A program made the translations under genes and the position numbers. Source: a bacterium (lineage in GTDB: Bacteria > Bacillota > Bacilli > Lactobacillales > Streptococcaceae). From it: 64,000 nucleotides of DNA. The first letter of the stretch is position 1; each line of letters opens with the position of its first letter. The stretch covers positions 169,060-233,059 of the forward strand of contig CAJNBV010000002.1 of the NCBI GenBank assembly GCA_905221095.1, read 5' to 3'. The notes beneath the pieces were generated by a model that ran no database searches, was not told the origin of the DNA, and saw only the letters and a program-made list of their open reading frames with translations. Positions 8,686 through 21,209 of the stretch are shown piece by piece.

Positions 8686-9972
8686 ATGACAAAAACATTA
8701 AAACGTCCTGAGGTTTTATCACCTGCAGGGACTTTAGAGAAGCTAAAGGTAGCTGTTCAGTATGGGGCAGATGCTGTCTTTATCGGTGGTCAGGCCTATG
8801 GTCTTCGTAGCCGTGCCGGAAACTTTACCTTTGAACAGATGGAAGAAGGTGTCCAGTTTGCTGCCAAGTACGGTGCCAAGGTCTATGTGGCTGCCAACAT
8901 GGTTATGCACGAAGGAAATGAAGCTGGTGCTGGTGAGTGGTTCCGTAAACTGCGTGATATCGGAATCGCGGCAGTTATCGTGTCTGATCCTGCATTGATT
9001 ATGATTGCAGCGACAGAAGCACCAGGTCTTGAAATCCACCTCTCTACTCAAGCTAGTGCCACTAACTATGAAACTCTTGAGTTCTGGAAAGAACTGGGCT
9101 TGACTCGTGTCGTTTTGGCACGTGAGGTTTCTATGGAAGAATTAGCTGAAATCCGCAAACGTACAGATGTTGAGATTGAAGCCTTTGTACACGGAGCTAT
9201 GTGTATTTCTTACTCTGGTCGTTGTACTCTTTCAAATCACATGAGTATGCGTGATGCTAACCGTGGTGGTTGCTCTCAGTCTTGTCGTTGGAAGTATGAC
9301 CTTTACGATATGCCATTCGGGAAAGAACGTAAGAGCCTTAAGGGAGAGATTCCAGAAGAATTTTCAATGTCAGCCGTTGACATGTCTATGATTGACCATA
9401 TCCCAGATATGATTGAAAATGGTGTGGATAGTTTGAAAATTGAAGGTCGTATGAAGTCGATTCACTATGTTTCAACAGTAACCAACTGCTACAAGGCTGC
9501 TGTGGATGCATATCTAGAAAGTCCAGAGAAGTTTGAAGCTATCAAGCAAGACTTGATTGATGAGATGTGGAAGGTTGCCCAACGTGAATTGGCAACAGGT
9601 TTCTACTACGGTACACCATCTGAAAATGAGCAGTTGTTTGGTGCTCGTCGTAAAATTCCTGAGTACAAGTTTGTCGCTGAAGTGGTTTCATATGATGATG
9701 CGACTCAAACTGCAACCATTCGTCAACGAAACGTGATTAATGAAGGAGACCAAGTAGAGTTTTACGGCCCAGGTTTCCGTCATTTTGAAACGTATATCGA
9801 AGATTTGCATGATGCCAAAGGCAATAAAATCGACCGCGCTCCAAATCCAATGGAACTCTTGACAATCAAAGTCCCACAACCTGTTCAAGCTGGAGACATG
9901 GTTCGCGCTCTTAAAGAAGGTCTCATCAATCTTTATAAGGAAGATGGAACCAGCGTCACAGTGCGTGCTTAA
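8686..9972 (+). CDS. U32-family protein, TrhP-like (tRNA uridine hydroxylation)
   Basis: This 428-residue U32-family protein has the conserved cysteine cluster CISYSGRC ... GGCSQSCRW (about residues 172-205), which binds iron-sulphur in characterised homologues. It resembles the B. subtilis YrrO/TrhP branch, required for prephenate-dependent 5-hydroxylation of wobble uridine-34 in tRNA; the older label is collagenase-like peptidase. The longer TTG start at 8668 overlaps the SD AGGAG (8676-8680), so ATG 8686 is preferred. The related second U32 gene (YrrN type) is not in this window. Family assignment is strong; the exact modification is inferred. Confidence 0.85.
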   Translation: MTKTLKRPEVLSPAGTLEKLKVAVQYGADAVFIGGQAYGLRSRAGNFTFEQMEEGVQFAAKYGAKVYVAANMVMHEGNEAGAGEWFRKLRDIGIAAVIVSDPALIMIAATEAPGLEIHLSTQASATNYETLEFWKELGLTRVVLAREVSMEELAEIRKRTDVEIEAFVHGAMCISYSGRCTLSNHMSMRDANRGGCSQSCRWKYDLYDMPFGKERKSLKGEIPEEFSMSAVDMSMIDHIPDMIENGVDSLKIEGRMKSIHYVSTVTNCYKAAVDAYLESPEKFEAIKQDLIDEMWKVAQRELATGFYYGTPSENEQLFGARRKIPEYKFVAEVVSYDDATQTATIRQRNVINEGDQVEFYGPGFRHFETYIEDLHDAKGNKIDRAPNPMELLTIKVPQPVQAGDMVRALKEGLINLYKEDGTSVTVRA

Positions 9973-10050
9973 TAAGCAAGCAGGAAACGAAAGATTTCCC
10001 TTTAATTCTACTTACTAAAAGAGCATTAGGTTAAAAATATATCAATTTTC

Positions 10051-10076
10051 ATCCGAGATTTCATCTCGGATTTTTT
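10051..10076 (+). terminator. Terminator after the U32 gene
   Basis: ATCCGAGAT and ATCTCGGAT form a perfect stem followed by TTTTTT. The 300-nt gap between 9972 and 10274 otherwise holds only a weak hairpin near 9983-9999, a cre-like site and the atp promoter. Confidence 0.88.
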
Positions 10077-10181
10077 CAATATTTTTCAGAAAGGTTTAGA
10101 TAATGGTCGGATTTATTACAAGTTTTTTACAAAGTTTTCTATATAATAAGCTCAAAAATAGTAAAATTGTAAATAATTTTC

Positions 10182-10195
10182 ATTAAACGCTTTCA
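10182..10195 (-). promoter_or_regulatory. cre-like (CcpA) site upstream of the atp operon
   Basis: Read on the minus strand, TGAAAGCGTTTAAT matches 13 of 14 positions of the catabolite-responsive element consensus TGWAARCGYTWNCW. It ends 14 nt before the atp -35 box, a position compatible with CcpA activation or modulation. Functional only by inference. Confidence 0.5.
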
Positions 10196-10209
10196 ATGTT
10201 AGTAAAAAG

Positions 10210-10238
10210 TTGACAAATCCAATTTTTAGGACTAAACT
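10210..10238 (+). promoter_or_regulatory. Promoter of the atp operon
   Basis: A perfect -35 TTGACA (10210-10215), a 17-nt spacer and TAAACT (10233-10238). A second TATAAT lies at 10142-10147 without a good -35. Confidence 0.65.
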
Positions 10239-10273
10239 AAGTAAGTAAATTTTAATTAAAAGGAGAATTCGTC

Positions 10274-10474
10274 ATGAATTTAACATTTTTCGGTCTATGT
10301 CTTGCCTGTATGGGTGTATCTCTTGGTGAAGGTATGTTGATGAATGGTTTGTTGAAATCAGTAGCTCGCCAACCAGATATTATCGCTGAGTTTCGTAGCT
10401 TGATGTTTTTAGGGGTTGCCTTTATTGAAGGAACTTTCTTCGTAACTCTTGTCTTCTCATTTATCATTAAATAA
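10274..10474 (+). CDS. atpE: F-type ATPase subunit c
   Basis: This 66-residue proteolipid has two transmembrane helices joined by a polar loop with the conserved ARQPD. The proton-carrying Glu is at position 52 in FIEGTFF. It forms the rotating ring of the membrane F0 sector. In streptococci the complex works mainly as a proton-extruding ATPase for pH homeostasis. Residues linked to optochin resistance in pneumococcus (Met13, Gly14, Gly18, Gly20, Met23, Ala49) look unmutated here. SD AAGGAG precedes ATG 10274. First gene of atpEBFHAGDC. Confidence 0.96.
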   Translation: MNLTFFGLCLACMGVSLGEGMLMNGLLKSVARQPDIIAEFRSLMFLGVAFIEGTFFVTLVFSFIIK

Positions 10475-10506
10475 CGAAATATAAATTGGAGAAGGGAGAA
10501 TGTTAG

Positions 10507-11220
10507 ATGGAAGAAAGTATCAATCCAACCATCAATATTGGTCCTGTTACCTTTGATTTAACTTTGACAGCCTTGACTTTGCTGTCTGTGTTTCTGATTT
10601 TTGCATTTATCTATTGGGCAAGTCGTAATATGACCTTGAAACCCAAAGGTAAACAAAATGTATTAGAGTATCTCTATGATTTTGTAATTGGATTTACAGA
10701 ACCTAACCTTGGTTCCCACTACATGAAAGATTACTCACTCTTTTACTTATGCTTATTTCTTTTTATGGTCATCGCCAATAACCTTGGTTTGATGGCTAAA
10801 CTTCAAACAACAGATGGAACAAACCTTTGGACATCGCCAACTGCAAATCTTTCATTTGACCTTGTCTTGTCTTTCTGTATTATTGTGATGGCGCACATTG
10901 AGGGGATTCGTCGTCGTGGGATTAAACAATACCTCAAAGGTTTTGTAACTCCTGCATTTATGACACCGATGAATCTACTTGAAGAAGTCACGAATTTCCT
11001 TTCTCTTGCTTTGCGGATTTTTGGGAATATCTTTGCAGGTGAAGTAATGACAAGCTTGCTTCTTGTACTTTCACATCAGGCTATTTTTTGGTACCCAATC
11101 GCATTTGGGACAAACTTAGTTTGGACTGCATTTTCCGTGTTCATTTCTTGTGTTCAGGCCTATGTCTTTACACTATTATCCTCTATGTACCTAGGAAATA
11201 AAATTAATGATGAAGAGTAG
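10507..11220 (+). CDS. atpB: F-type ATPase subunit a
   Basis: This 237-residue F0 stator subunit forms the proton half-channels against the c-ring. It has five or six transmembrane segments. The essential Arg lies in [13 protein letters not shown] (about residue 173) and the late segment [16 protein letters not shown] is conserved. SD GAGAAGGGAG lies upstream of ATG 10507, 32 nt after atpE. The next gene, atpF, begins 13 nt after its stop. Confidence 0.96.
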   Translation: MEESINPTINIGPVTFDLTLTALTLLSVFLIFAFIYWASRNMTLKPKGKQNVLEYLYDFVIGFTEPNLGSHYMKDYSLFYLCLFLFMVIANNLGLMAKLQTTDGTNLWTSPTANLSFDLVLSFCIIVMAHIEGIRRRGIKQYLKGFVTPAFMTPMNLLEEVTNFLSLALRIFGNIFAGEVMTSLLLVLSHQAIFWYPIAFGTNLVWTAFSVFISCVQAYVFTLLSSMYLGNKINDEE

Positions 11221-11233
11221 AAAGGAGTAACTG

Positions 11234-11727
11234 ATGCACGTAACAGTAGGTGAATTAATTGGTAATTTTATTTTAATCGCTGGCTCTTTTATCCTTTTGC
11301 TAGTCTTGATTAAAAAATTTGCATGGTCTAATATTACAAGCATTTTCGAAGAAAGAGCTGAAAAAATTGCTTCAGATATTGACAGAGCCGAAGAAGCACG
11401 TCAAAAAGCAGAAGTATTGGCTCAAAAACGCGAAGATGAATTGGCTGGTAGCCGTAAAGAAGCTAAGACAATCATTGAGAATGCGAAAGAAACAGCTGAG
11501 AAAAGTAAGGCTAGTATTTTAGCAGATGCTAAACTAGAAGCAGGACGCTTAAAAGAAAAAGCAAACCAAGAAATTGCTCAAAACAAAGCTGAAGCTTTAC
11601 AAAGCGTTAAGGGTGAGGTAGCAGATTTGACAATCAGCTTGGCTGGTAAAATCATCTCACAAAACCTTGACGGTCATGCCCATAAAGAACTCATTGATCA
11701 GTATATCGATCAGCTAGGAGAAGCTTA

Positions 11728-11728
<1 letters not shown>
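11234..11728 (+). CDS. atpF: F-type ATPase subunit b
   Basis: This 164-residue protein has a single N-terminal transmembrane helix (about 5-26) followed by a long charged coiled coil rich in Ala, Glu and Lys, the peripheral stalk that links subunit a to delta and alpha. SD AAAGGAG precedes ATG 11234. Its stop TAA shares one base with the atpH start (TAATG), so the two are translationally coupled. Confidence 0.95.
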
Positions 11729-13784
<2,056 letters not shown>

Positions 13785-13799
13785 GAATAGAGGTGTCAG

Positions 13800-14678
13800 A
13801 TGGCAGTATCTCTAAATGATATTAAAACAAAAATCGCCTCAACAAAAAATACGAGTCAAATCACTAATGCCATGCAGATGGTATCAGCTGCTAAGCTAGG
13901 TCGTTCTGAAGAAGCTGCTCGCAACTTCCAAGTATACGCTCAAAAAGTTCGCAAGCTCTTGACAGATATTCTTCATGGTAATGGAGCTGGTGGTTCAACC
14001 AATCCAATGTTGATTAGCCGTCCAGTTAAGAAGACTGGCTATATCGTCATCACTTCAGATCGCGGTTTGGTTGGAGGGTATAATTCTTCTATTTTGAAGG
14101 CTGTTATGGAGTTGAAAGAAGAATATCATCCAGACGGTAAAGGCTTTGAAATGATCTGTATCGGTGGAATGGGAGCGGACTTCTTTAAGGCTCGTGGTAT
14201 TCAACCACTTTTTGAACTACGTGGTCTTGCAGACCAACCTAGCTTTGATGAAGTCCGTAAGATTATTTCAAAAACTGTTGAAATGTACCAAAATGAACTC
14301 TTTGATGAGCTTTATGTTTGTTACAACCACCATGTTAATACGCTAACTAGTCAAATGCGTGTGGAGCAAATGCTTCCGATTGTTGACTTGGATCCAAAAG
14401 AAGCGGATGACAGTTACAGCTTGACCTTTGAATTGGAAACTAGCCGAGAAGAAATTTTGGAACAGTTGTTGCCTCAATTTGCAGAAAGTATGATTTACGG
14501 TGCTATTATCGATGCCAAGACAGCTGAAAATGCTGCAGGTATGACAGCTATGCAAACAGCGACAGATAATGCTAAGAAAGTCATCAATGATTTGACAATT
14601 CAGTATAACCGTGCCAGACAGGCGGCGATTACACAAGAAATTACAGAAATCGTAGCAGGAGCTAGTGCCTTAGAATAG
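13800..14678 (+). CDS. atpG: F-type ATPase subunit gamma
   Basis: This 292-residue central rotor shaft has long N- and C-terminal helices that form the coiled coil. Conserved ends are [20 protein letters not shown] and, near the C-terminus, [17 protein letters not shown], the family signature. The middle has the Rossmann-like domain with [19 protein letters not shown] precedes ATG 13800. The 191 nt between atpG and atpD are unusually long for this operon because they contain a BOX element. Confidence 0.96.
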   Translation: MAVSLNDIKTKIASTKNTSQITNAMQMVSAAKLGRSEEAARNFQVYAQKVRKLLTDILHGNGAGGSTNPMLISRPVKKTGYIVITSDRGLVGGYNSSILKAVMELKEEYHPDGKGFEMICIGGMGADFFKARGIQPLFELRGLADQPSFDEVRKIISKTVEMYQNELFDELYVCYNHHVNTLTSQMRVEQMLPIVDLDPKEADDSYSLTFELETSREEILEQLLPQFAESMIYGAIIDAKTAENAAGMTAMQTATDNAKKVINDLTIQYNRARQAAITQEITEIVAGASALE

Positions 14679-14710
14679 GCTCTGGTCCAGCTCGTATGAA
14701 AATGAACTTA

Positions 14711-14815
14711 TACTCAATGAAAATCAAAGAGCAAACTAGGAAGCTAGCCGCAGGCTGTACTTGAGTACGGTAAGGCGACGCTGACGTGGTTTGAATTTGA
14801 TTTTCGAAGAGTATT
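14711..14815 (-). repeat. BOX element, boxA-boxC, inside the atp operon
   Basis: A compact BOX of 105 nt without boxB: boxC at 14711-14757 and boxA at 14758-14815 (minus-strand orientation). It lies between atpG and atpD, so it is transcribed as part of the polycistronic mRNA and should fold into a stem, because its ends (TACTC ... GAGTA) are complementary. Confidence 0.92.
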
Positions 14816-14860
14816 AGGACCTAGTTGAGCTAGGAACCGACAGTATCTTATATAGAATAG

Positions 14861-16276
<1,416 letters not shown>

Positions 16277-16286
16277 GAGGTGATCT

Positions 16287-16706
16287 ATGGCTCAGTTAAC
16301 TGTCCAGATCGTGACACCAGATGGTCTCGTCTATGATCACCATGCCAGCTATGTATCGGTTCGAACTCTGGATGGTGAGATGGGGATCTTGCCACGACAT
16401 GAAAATATGATTGCGGTTTTAGCAGTTGATGAGGTAAAGGTAAAACGTATTGATGATGAAGATCACGTGAACTGGATTGCAGTAAACGGAGGCGTTATTG
16501 AAATTGCCAATGATATCATTACAATCGTTGCGGATTCTGCAGAACGTGCTCGTGATATCGATGTTAGCCGTGCAGAACGTGCCAAGCTTCGAGCAGAACG
16601 TGAAATCGAAGAAGCACATGAAAAAAACTTGATTGATCAAGAACGTCGTGCTAAGATTGCTTTGCAACGTGCTATTAATCGTATCAATGTCGGAAATAGA
16701 CTATAA
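16287..16706 (+). CDS. atpC: F-type ATPase subunit epsilon
   Basis: This 139-residue protein has an N-terminal beta-sandwich with [14 protein letters not shown] (about 31-44) and a C-terminal helical hairpin rich in Arg, Ala and Glu. It contacts the c-ring and gamma and can inhibit ATP hydrolysis. SD AAGAGGTGAT precedes ATG 16287. Last gene of the operon, followed by a strong terminator. Confidence 0.95.
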   Translation: MAQLTVQIVTPDGLVYDHHASYVSVRTLDGEMGILPRHENMIAVLAVDEVKVKRIDDEDHVNWIAVNGGVIEIANDIITIVADSAERARDIDVSRAERAKLRAEREIEEAHEKNLIDQERRAKIALQRAINRINVGNRL

Positions 16707-16707
16707 G

Positions 16708-16744
16708 AAAAAAATGAACTTGAAAATTTCAAGTTCATTTTTTT
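16708..16744. terminator. Terminator of the atp operon, likely bidirectional
   Basis: AAATGAACTTGAAA pairs with TTTCAAGTTCATTT. A-rich and T-rich flanks on both sides would also let it end the convergent lactonase transcript. Confidence 0.9.
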
Positions 16745-16752
16745 ATGTTTCC

Positions 16753-17766
16753 TTAAGGAGCAAAACTGATGCAGACTGCTTCTGGAACATGGAAGTCGTT
16801 TGAGAGTTCTGCTAGACGACCAGTTTCAGGATTGCGTTTAAAGACGGTTGCATTGTCAGAGTCTTGATGAACAGCAATAAGGAATTCTTGGTCTGGTGTC
16901 AAATCAAAATCACGTGGAGTCTGACCATGAGTAGGAACGATTTCTAATAACTCTAAGCTACCGTCTGCAAGGATTGTATATACTGCGATAGAATCATGAC
17001 CACGGTTAGAAGCGTAGAGGTATTTACCATCTTTAGAGAGACGAATAGCAGCGGTTCCATTAAATCCTTCGTAACCGTCTGGTAGAGTTGAAATGACCTG
17101 CATGCGTTCAAATTCGCCAACACCATCGTAGATTAGAACCTCGATAGTACTATTGAGTTCACAAATCAGATAAGCGATTTTATAGTGGTTATGGAAAACG
17201 ATATGACGAGAACCAGCTCCAGGAATACTATTGTAGGTATAGAGCTTAGATAATTTCCCTTCTTGATCAAGGTCATAGGTGATGACTTGGTCAGTACCCA
17301 AATCACAGGTCACTAGATAGTGGTCAGGTGTTAAATCTGTAAAGTGAACGTGGGGAGAAGCTTGATTCTCATGCGGACCTTGGCCACTGTGTTGATCTAC
17401 ATCACTAAGTAGAAGACGACCATCTTCCTGTCGTTTATAAACAAGTACCTGTCCTTTATGGTAGTTGGCAGCATATACCAAATCACGCTTTTCATCAACA
17501 GCAACATAACAGTGGGGAGCTCCTTCTTCAACGACATGATTTAATAAAGTCCCATCAGTTTGATAGGCTGCAATTCCCCCCTTATTGTCTTGACTACCAA
17601 CGGTGTATAGATGTTGGTGTTGGTCAAATGCCAGGTAGGTTGGACTTGGCTCAGCTGCAAAAAGTTCTAGATTTGAAAGCTGACCAGTTTCTGTATCAAA
17701 GTCTGCCTTGTAAATCCCTTGGGAAGTACGACGTGTATAAGTTCCAAAGTAAACAGTTTCTTTCAT
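16753..17766 (-). CDS. pgl: Lactonase-family beta-propeller (6-phosphogluconolactonase type)
   Basis: This 337-residue protein is a YbhE/YkgB-type seven-bladed propeller. It starts with YFGTYTRRTSQGIY, the first-blade signature of the lactonase family. Later blades carry GQGPHENQASPHVHF and SNRGHDSIAVY, where metal-site and active-site residues lie in characterised members. The role in such members is hydrolysis of 6-phosphogluconolactone in the pentose phosphate pathway; substrate here is inferred. It is convergent with atpC and has an extended -10 promoter. Confidence 0.8.
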   Translation of the reverse strand: MKETVYFGTYTRRTSQGIYKADFDTETGQLSNLELFAAEPSPTYLAFDQHQHLYTVGSQDNKGGIAAYQTDGTLLNHVVEEGAPHCYVAVDEKRDLVYAANYHKGQVLVYKRQEDGRLLLSDVDQHSGQGPHENQASPHVHFTDLTPDHYLVTCDLGTDQVITYDLDQEGKLSKLYTYNSIPGAGSRHIVFHNHYKIAYLICELNSTIEVLIYDGVGEFERMQVISTLPDGYEGFNGTAAIRLSKDGKYLYASNRGHDSIAVYTILADGSLELLEIVPTHGQTPRDFDLTPDQEFLIAVHQDSDNATVFKRNPETGRLAELSNDFHVPEAVCISFAP

Positions 17767-17795
17767 AACTTTACCTCTATATAAAAGATATGACT

Positions 17796-17804
17796 ATTAT
17801 ATCA
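17796..17804 (-). promoter_or_regulatory. Extended -10 promoter of the lactonase gene
   Basis: TGATATAAT on the minus strand, about 30 nt before the start codon; no good -35. Confidence 0.55.
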
Positions 17805-17883
17805 CAAAAATGCTAGTATGAAGAAATCAACCTTGGCAAGAGCTTTACTCAATTTTTTCATGATAATATTAAGAATGTTTTCA

Positions 17884-17911
17884 TTGATTTCCTTTTGAAA
17901 AGTGCTATAAT
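17884..17911 (+). promoter_or_regulatory. Promoter of the peptide-binding lipoprotein gene
   Basis: TTGATT (17884-17889), a 16-nt spacer and TATAAT (17906-17911). It rules out any translation start upstream of about 17918. Confidence 0.7.
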
Positions 17912-17942
17912 AATCCTATACAAATTGCAAAGGAGTTTGTTT

Positions 17943-19925
17943 ATGAAAAAACGTGTTTTCTTAGCAGCAGGAGTTGCTGTACTCTCGGCAGCTGTCCTAG
18001 CAGCGTGTTCATCTGGTAATGCTAATAAAGAAGCAAATAAACCAGTTACTTATGCCTATGTATTTTCATCAGATCCTTCGACTCTGGATTATACAGTTTC
18101 TGGACAAAAGTCTACAAAACAGATTACTGGTAATGTCATTGATGGACTACTGGAAAATGATCAATACGGGAATCTAGTACCATCAGTTGCAGAAGATTGG
18201 ACTGTTTCCAAAGATGGTTTGACCTATACCTATAAAATTCGTAAGGGTATCAAGTGGTATACCAATGAAGGAGAAGAGTATGGAGAAGTTAAGGCTCAAG
18301 ACTTTGTAACTGGTTTAAAACACGCAGCTGATAAGAAATCAGAAGCACTTTATCTTGTACAGGATTCTATCAAAGGATTGGATGACTATGTAAATGGGAA
18401 AACAACGGATTTTTCTACTGTTGGTGTAAAAGCAACAGACGATTATACTGTAGTATATACTTTAAACCATCCAGAATCTTTCTGGAATTCGAAGACAACA
18501 ATGGGAATTCTTGCTCCTGTTAGCGAAGACTTTTTAGCTTCTAAAGGAGATGACTTTGGTAAGGCGACTGATGTAACAAGTATTCTATATAATGGGGCTT
18601 ATCTTTTAAAAGGTCTTACATCTAAATCTTCTATTGAAATGACTAAAAACCAAAATTATTGGGATAAACAAAATGTCTTTATTGATGATATTAAGTTGTC
18701 TTACTTTGATGGTCAGGATGCAGACTCTTTGGGACGTGGTTTTGATGAAGGAAATTATCCTGCAGCACCTCTCTTTAAAAACTCTGCTAACTATGAACGG
18801 CTAAAAGAAAAATATAAAGATAACATTATTTATAGTCAACAACAAGGAACTACTTTCTATATTTCGACGAATATTGACCGTGTTGCCTATAATCACACTG
18901 CTAAAACAAGTGATGCAGAAAAATCATCTACTAAGAAGGCTTTGCTGAACAAAGATTTCCGTCAATCCTTGGCTTTTGCGGCAGATCGTAAAGCAGGAAT
19001 CTCTCAAGTATTTGGGGACGAAGTAGCACCGCGTAAATTACGTACAAGTTTAATCCCTCCAACATTTGTACAGGTAGGAGAGCAGTCATTTGGGCAAGTA
19101 GCTAAGGCAGAATTGGATAAGTTAGATGGTGTATGGAAAGATGTCAGTCTTGATGATGCCCAGGATTCACTTCATAATGTAGATAAGGCTAAGACTAAAT
19201 TTGAAGCTGCCAAGAAAACCCTTCAAGCTGATGGAGTACAGTTCCCTATTCATTTAGATATTCCAGTATCTTCTACTCGTCCAGAATTTGTGCGTCAAGC
19301 TCAATCTTATAAACAATCCGTCGAGGAAGCTCTTGGATCAGACAATGTTGTAGTTGATATTCAACAAGTTTCTGACGATGAATTGGCAAGTATGACAATT
19401 CTAGCTACTTCCAATTCAAATACTGACTGGGATATTAATGCAAATAGTGGATGGGGACCTGATTACGCAGATCCGTCAACTTATCTAGATATATTTGATC
19501 CAACATCTGGACCAAATCTTCTTGGTTCCCTAGGTGTAGTACCAGGTAAAGACAGTTCAGCAATCAAAGCGGTTGGGTTAGATAAGTTTAAAGAGTTAAT
19601 TACTGATGCTAATAGTGAGAAAACAAATCTTGAAAAACGATATGCTAAATATGCAAAAGCTCAAGCTTGGTTAACAGACAGTGCCTTGGTTATTCCTGTA
19701 CACTCAGACGGTGCTCAAATGCTCGTAACGAAAAATGTTCCTGGTAGCGGTGCAGGTGGCTGGGTCGGTGATAAGACTAGTGAACATAGCTATAAATATT
19801 TGAAAATCCAAGATAAGATTGTCACTACTAAAGAAATGGATGAGTTCCGCAAGAAATTTGCTGATGAAAAAGCCAAATCAAACGCAGATTATCAGAAGAA
19901 CTTAGACCGTCATATTCAAGACTAA
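17943..19925 (+). CDS. Oligopeptide-binding lipoprotein, AliA/AliB/AmiA family
   Basis: This 660-residue family 5 extracellular solute-binding protein has a lipoprotein signal peptide ending in the lipobox LAAC (Cys about 22). Hallmarks shared with pneumococcal AmiA, AliA and AliB are NVIDGLLENDQYGNLVPS, KHAADKKSEALYLVQDS and WGPDYADPSTYLDIFD. From memory it is not identical to any of the three, so it is probably a further paralogue. No permease or ATPase gene is adjacent. It likely hands peptides to the Ami permease encoded elsewhere, as AliA and AliB do. SD AAAGGAG precedes ATG 17943. Own promoter and terminator. Confidence 0.85.
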   Translation: MKKRVFLAAGVAVLSAAVLAACSSGNANKEANKPVTYAYVFSSDPSTLDYTVSGQKSTKQITGNVIDGLLENDQYGNLVPSVAEDWTVSKDGLTYTYKIRKGIKWYTNEGEEYGEVKAQDFVTGLKHAADKKSEALYLVQDSIKGLDDYVNGKTTDFSTVGVKATDDYTVVYTLNHPESFWNSKTTMGILAPVSEDFLASKGDDFGKATDVTSILYNGAYLLKGLTSKSSIEMTKNQNYWDKQNVFIDDIKLSYFDGQDADSLGRGFDEGNYPAAPLFKNSANYERLKEKYKDNIIYSQQQGTTFYISTNIDRVAYNHTAKTSDAEKSSTKKALLNKDFRQSLAFAADRKAGISQVFGDEVAPRKLRTSLIPPTFVQVGEQSFGQVAKAELDKLDGVWKDVSLDDAQDSLHNVDKAKTKFEAAKKTLQADGVQFPIHLDIPVSSTRPEFVRQAQSYKQSVEEALGSDNVVVDIQQVSDDELASMTILATSNSNTDWDINANSGWGPDYADPSTYLDIFDPTSGPNLLGSLGVVPGKDSSAIKAVGLDKFKELITDANSEKTNLEKRYAKYAKAQAWLTDSALVIPVHSDGAQMLVTKNVPGSGAGGWVGDKTSEHSYKYLKIQDKIVTTKEMDEFRKKFADEKAKSNADYQKNLDRHIQD

Positions 19926-19928
19926 TCG

Positions 19929-19954
19929 AATCTCCTCTTTTGAGGAGATTTTTT
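19929..19954 (+). terminator. Terminator of the peptide-binding lipoprotein gene
   Basis: AATCTCCTC and GAGGAGATT around a TTTT loop, followed by T residues. Confidence 0.9.
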
Positions 19955-20007
19955 ATGTCGCTGTCTTCATGTAAGCACTTTAAAAAAGAGTTATTTTGAC
20001 CTAAAAA

Positions 20008-20016
20008 TGGTATAAT
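20008..20016 (+). promoter_or_regulatory. Extended -10 promoter of the AI-2E-type gene
   Basis: TGGTATAAT, with a start codon 27 nt downstream; no good -35 box. Confidence 0.55.
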
Positions 20017-20042
20017 GAGAGAACGATAGAAAGGAAGTATTT

Positions 20043-21209
20043 ATGGAGCAAAAAGAGAAACATTTTAGCCTATCTTGGTTTTTCAAGTGGTTTTTGGATA
20101 ACAAAGCCATTACGGTATTTTTGGTCACCTTATTATTGGGACTCAATCTGTTTATTTTAAGTAAGATTAGTTTTCTATTTTCACCTGTTTTGGACTTTTT
20201 GGCAGTTGTGATGTTGCCAGTCATTTTATCTGGCCTGCTATATTATTTGTTGAATCCTATTGTTGATTGGATGGAGAAGCATAAGATTAATCGCGTTATA
20301 GCTATCAGTATTGTTTTTGTGATTATCGCTCTCTTTATCATTTGGGGCTTGGCAGTAGCCATTCCAAATCTGCAACGGCAGGTTGTAACCTTTGCAAGGA
20401 ATGTCCCAATCTATCTCGAAGATGCAGATAGGGTTATTGATGATTTGGTCACCAAGCGTTTGCCAGATGATTTCAGACCTCAGTTAGAGCAAGTTTTGAC
20501 CAATTTTTCTAGTCAGGCTACAGTTTGGGCGAGCAAGGTTTCTTCTCAGGCAGTCAATTGGGTGAGTGCATTTATTAGCGGCGCATCTCAAGTGATTGTT
20601 GCCTTGATTATCGTTCCTTTCATGCTCTTTTATCTCTTGCGTGATGGGAAAGGCCTGCGTCACTATTTGACCCAATTCATGCCAACAAAATTGAAAGAAC
20701 CTGTAGGACAAGTTTTATCAGATGTGAATCAACAGTTGTCAAACTATGTTCGAGGGCAAGTGACAGTGGCTATTATTGTAGCAGTAATGTTTATCATCTT
20801 TTTCAAGATTATCGGTCTACGTTATGCGGTTACGCTGGGTGTAACTGCTGGTATTTTAAATCTGGTTCCTTATCTTGGTAGCTTCCTAGCCATGCTTCCA
20901 GCTTTAGTATTGGGCTTGATTGCTGGGCCAGTCATGCTTTTAAAAGTGGTAATTGTCTTTATCGTAGAACAAACTATTGAAGGCCGTTTTGTCTCTCCAT
21001 TGATTTTGGGAAGTCAATTAAATATCCATCCCATTAATGTTCTCTTTGTCTTGTTAACTTCAGGATCTATGTTTGGTATTTGGGGAGTTTTACTCGGTAT
21101 TCCGGTTTATGCTTCTGCTAAGGTTGTCATTTCAGCCATTTTTAAATGGTATAAGGTAGTCAGTGGTCTATATGAACTAGAGGGAGAGGAAGTCAAGAGT
21201 GAACAATAG
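20043..21209 (+). CDS. AI-2E family membrane protein
   Basis: This 388-residue protein of the AI-2E/YdiK family has two N-terminal helices (about 20-80), a soluble amphipathic stretch (about 110-170), then five or six more helices. Conserved features are the LRDGKGLR segment and the late PYLGSFLAMLPA. Members are linked to autoinducer export or to Na+/H+ antiport; function is not established in streptococci. SD GAAAGGAAG precedes ATG 20043. The 3' end overlaps the TPR gene by 11 nt. Confidence 0.85.
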   Translation: MEQKEKHFSLSWFFKWFLDNKAITVFLVTLLLGLNLFILSKISFLFSPVLDFLAVVMLPVILSGLLYYLLNPIVDWMEKHKINRVIAISIVFVIIALFIIWGLAVAIPNLQRQVVTFARNVPIYLEDADRVIDDLVTKRLPDDFRPQLEQVLTNFSSQATVWASKVSSQAVNWVSAFISGASQVIVALIIVPFMLFYLLRDGKGLRHYLTQFMPTKLKEPVGQVLSDVNQQLSNYVRGQVTVAIIVAVMFIIFFKIIGLRYAVTLGVTAGILNLVPYLGSFLAMLPALVLGLIAGPVMLLKVVIVFIVEQTIEGRFVSPLILGSQLNIHPINVLFVLLTSGSMFGIWGVLLGIPVYASAKVVISAIFKWYKVVSGLYELEGEEVKSEQ

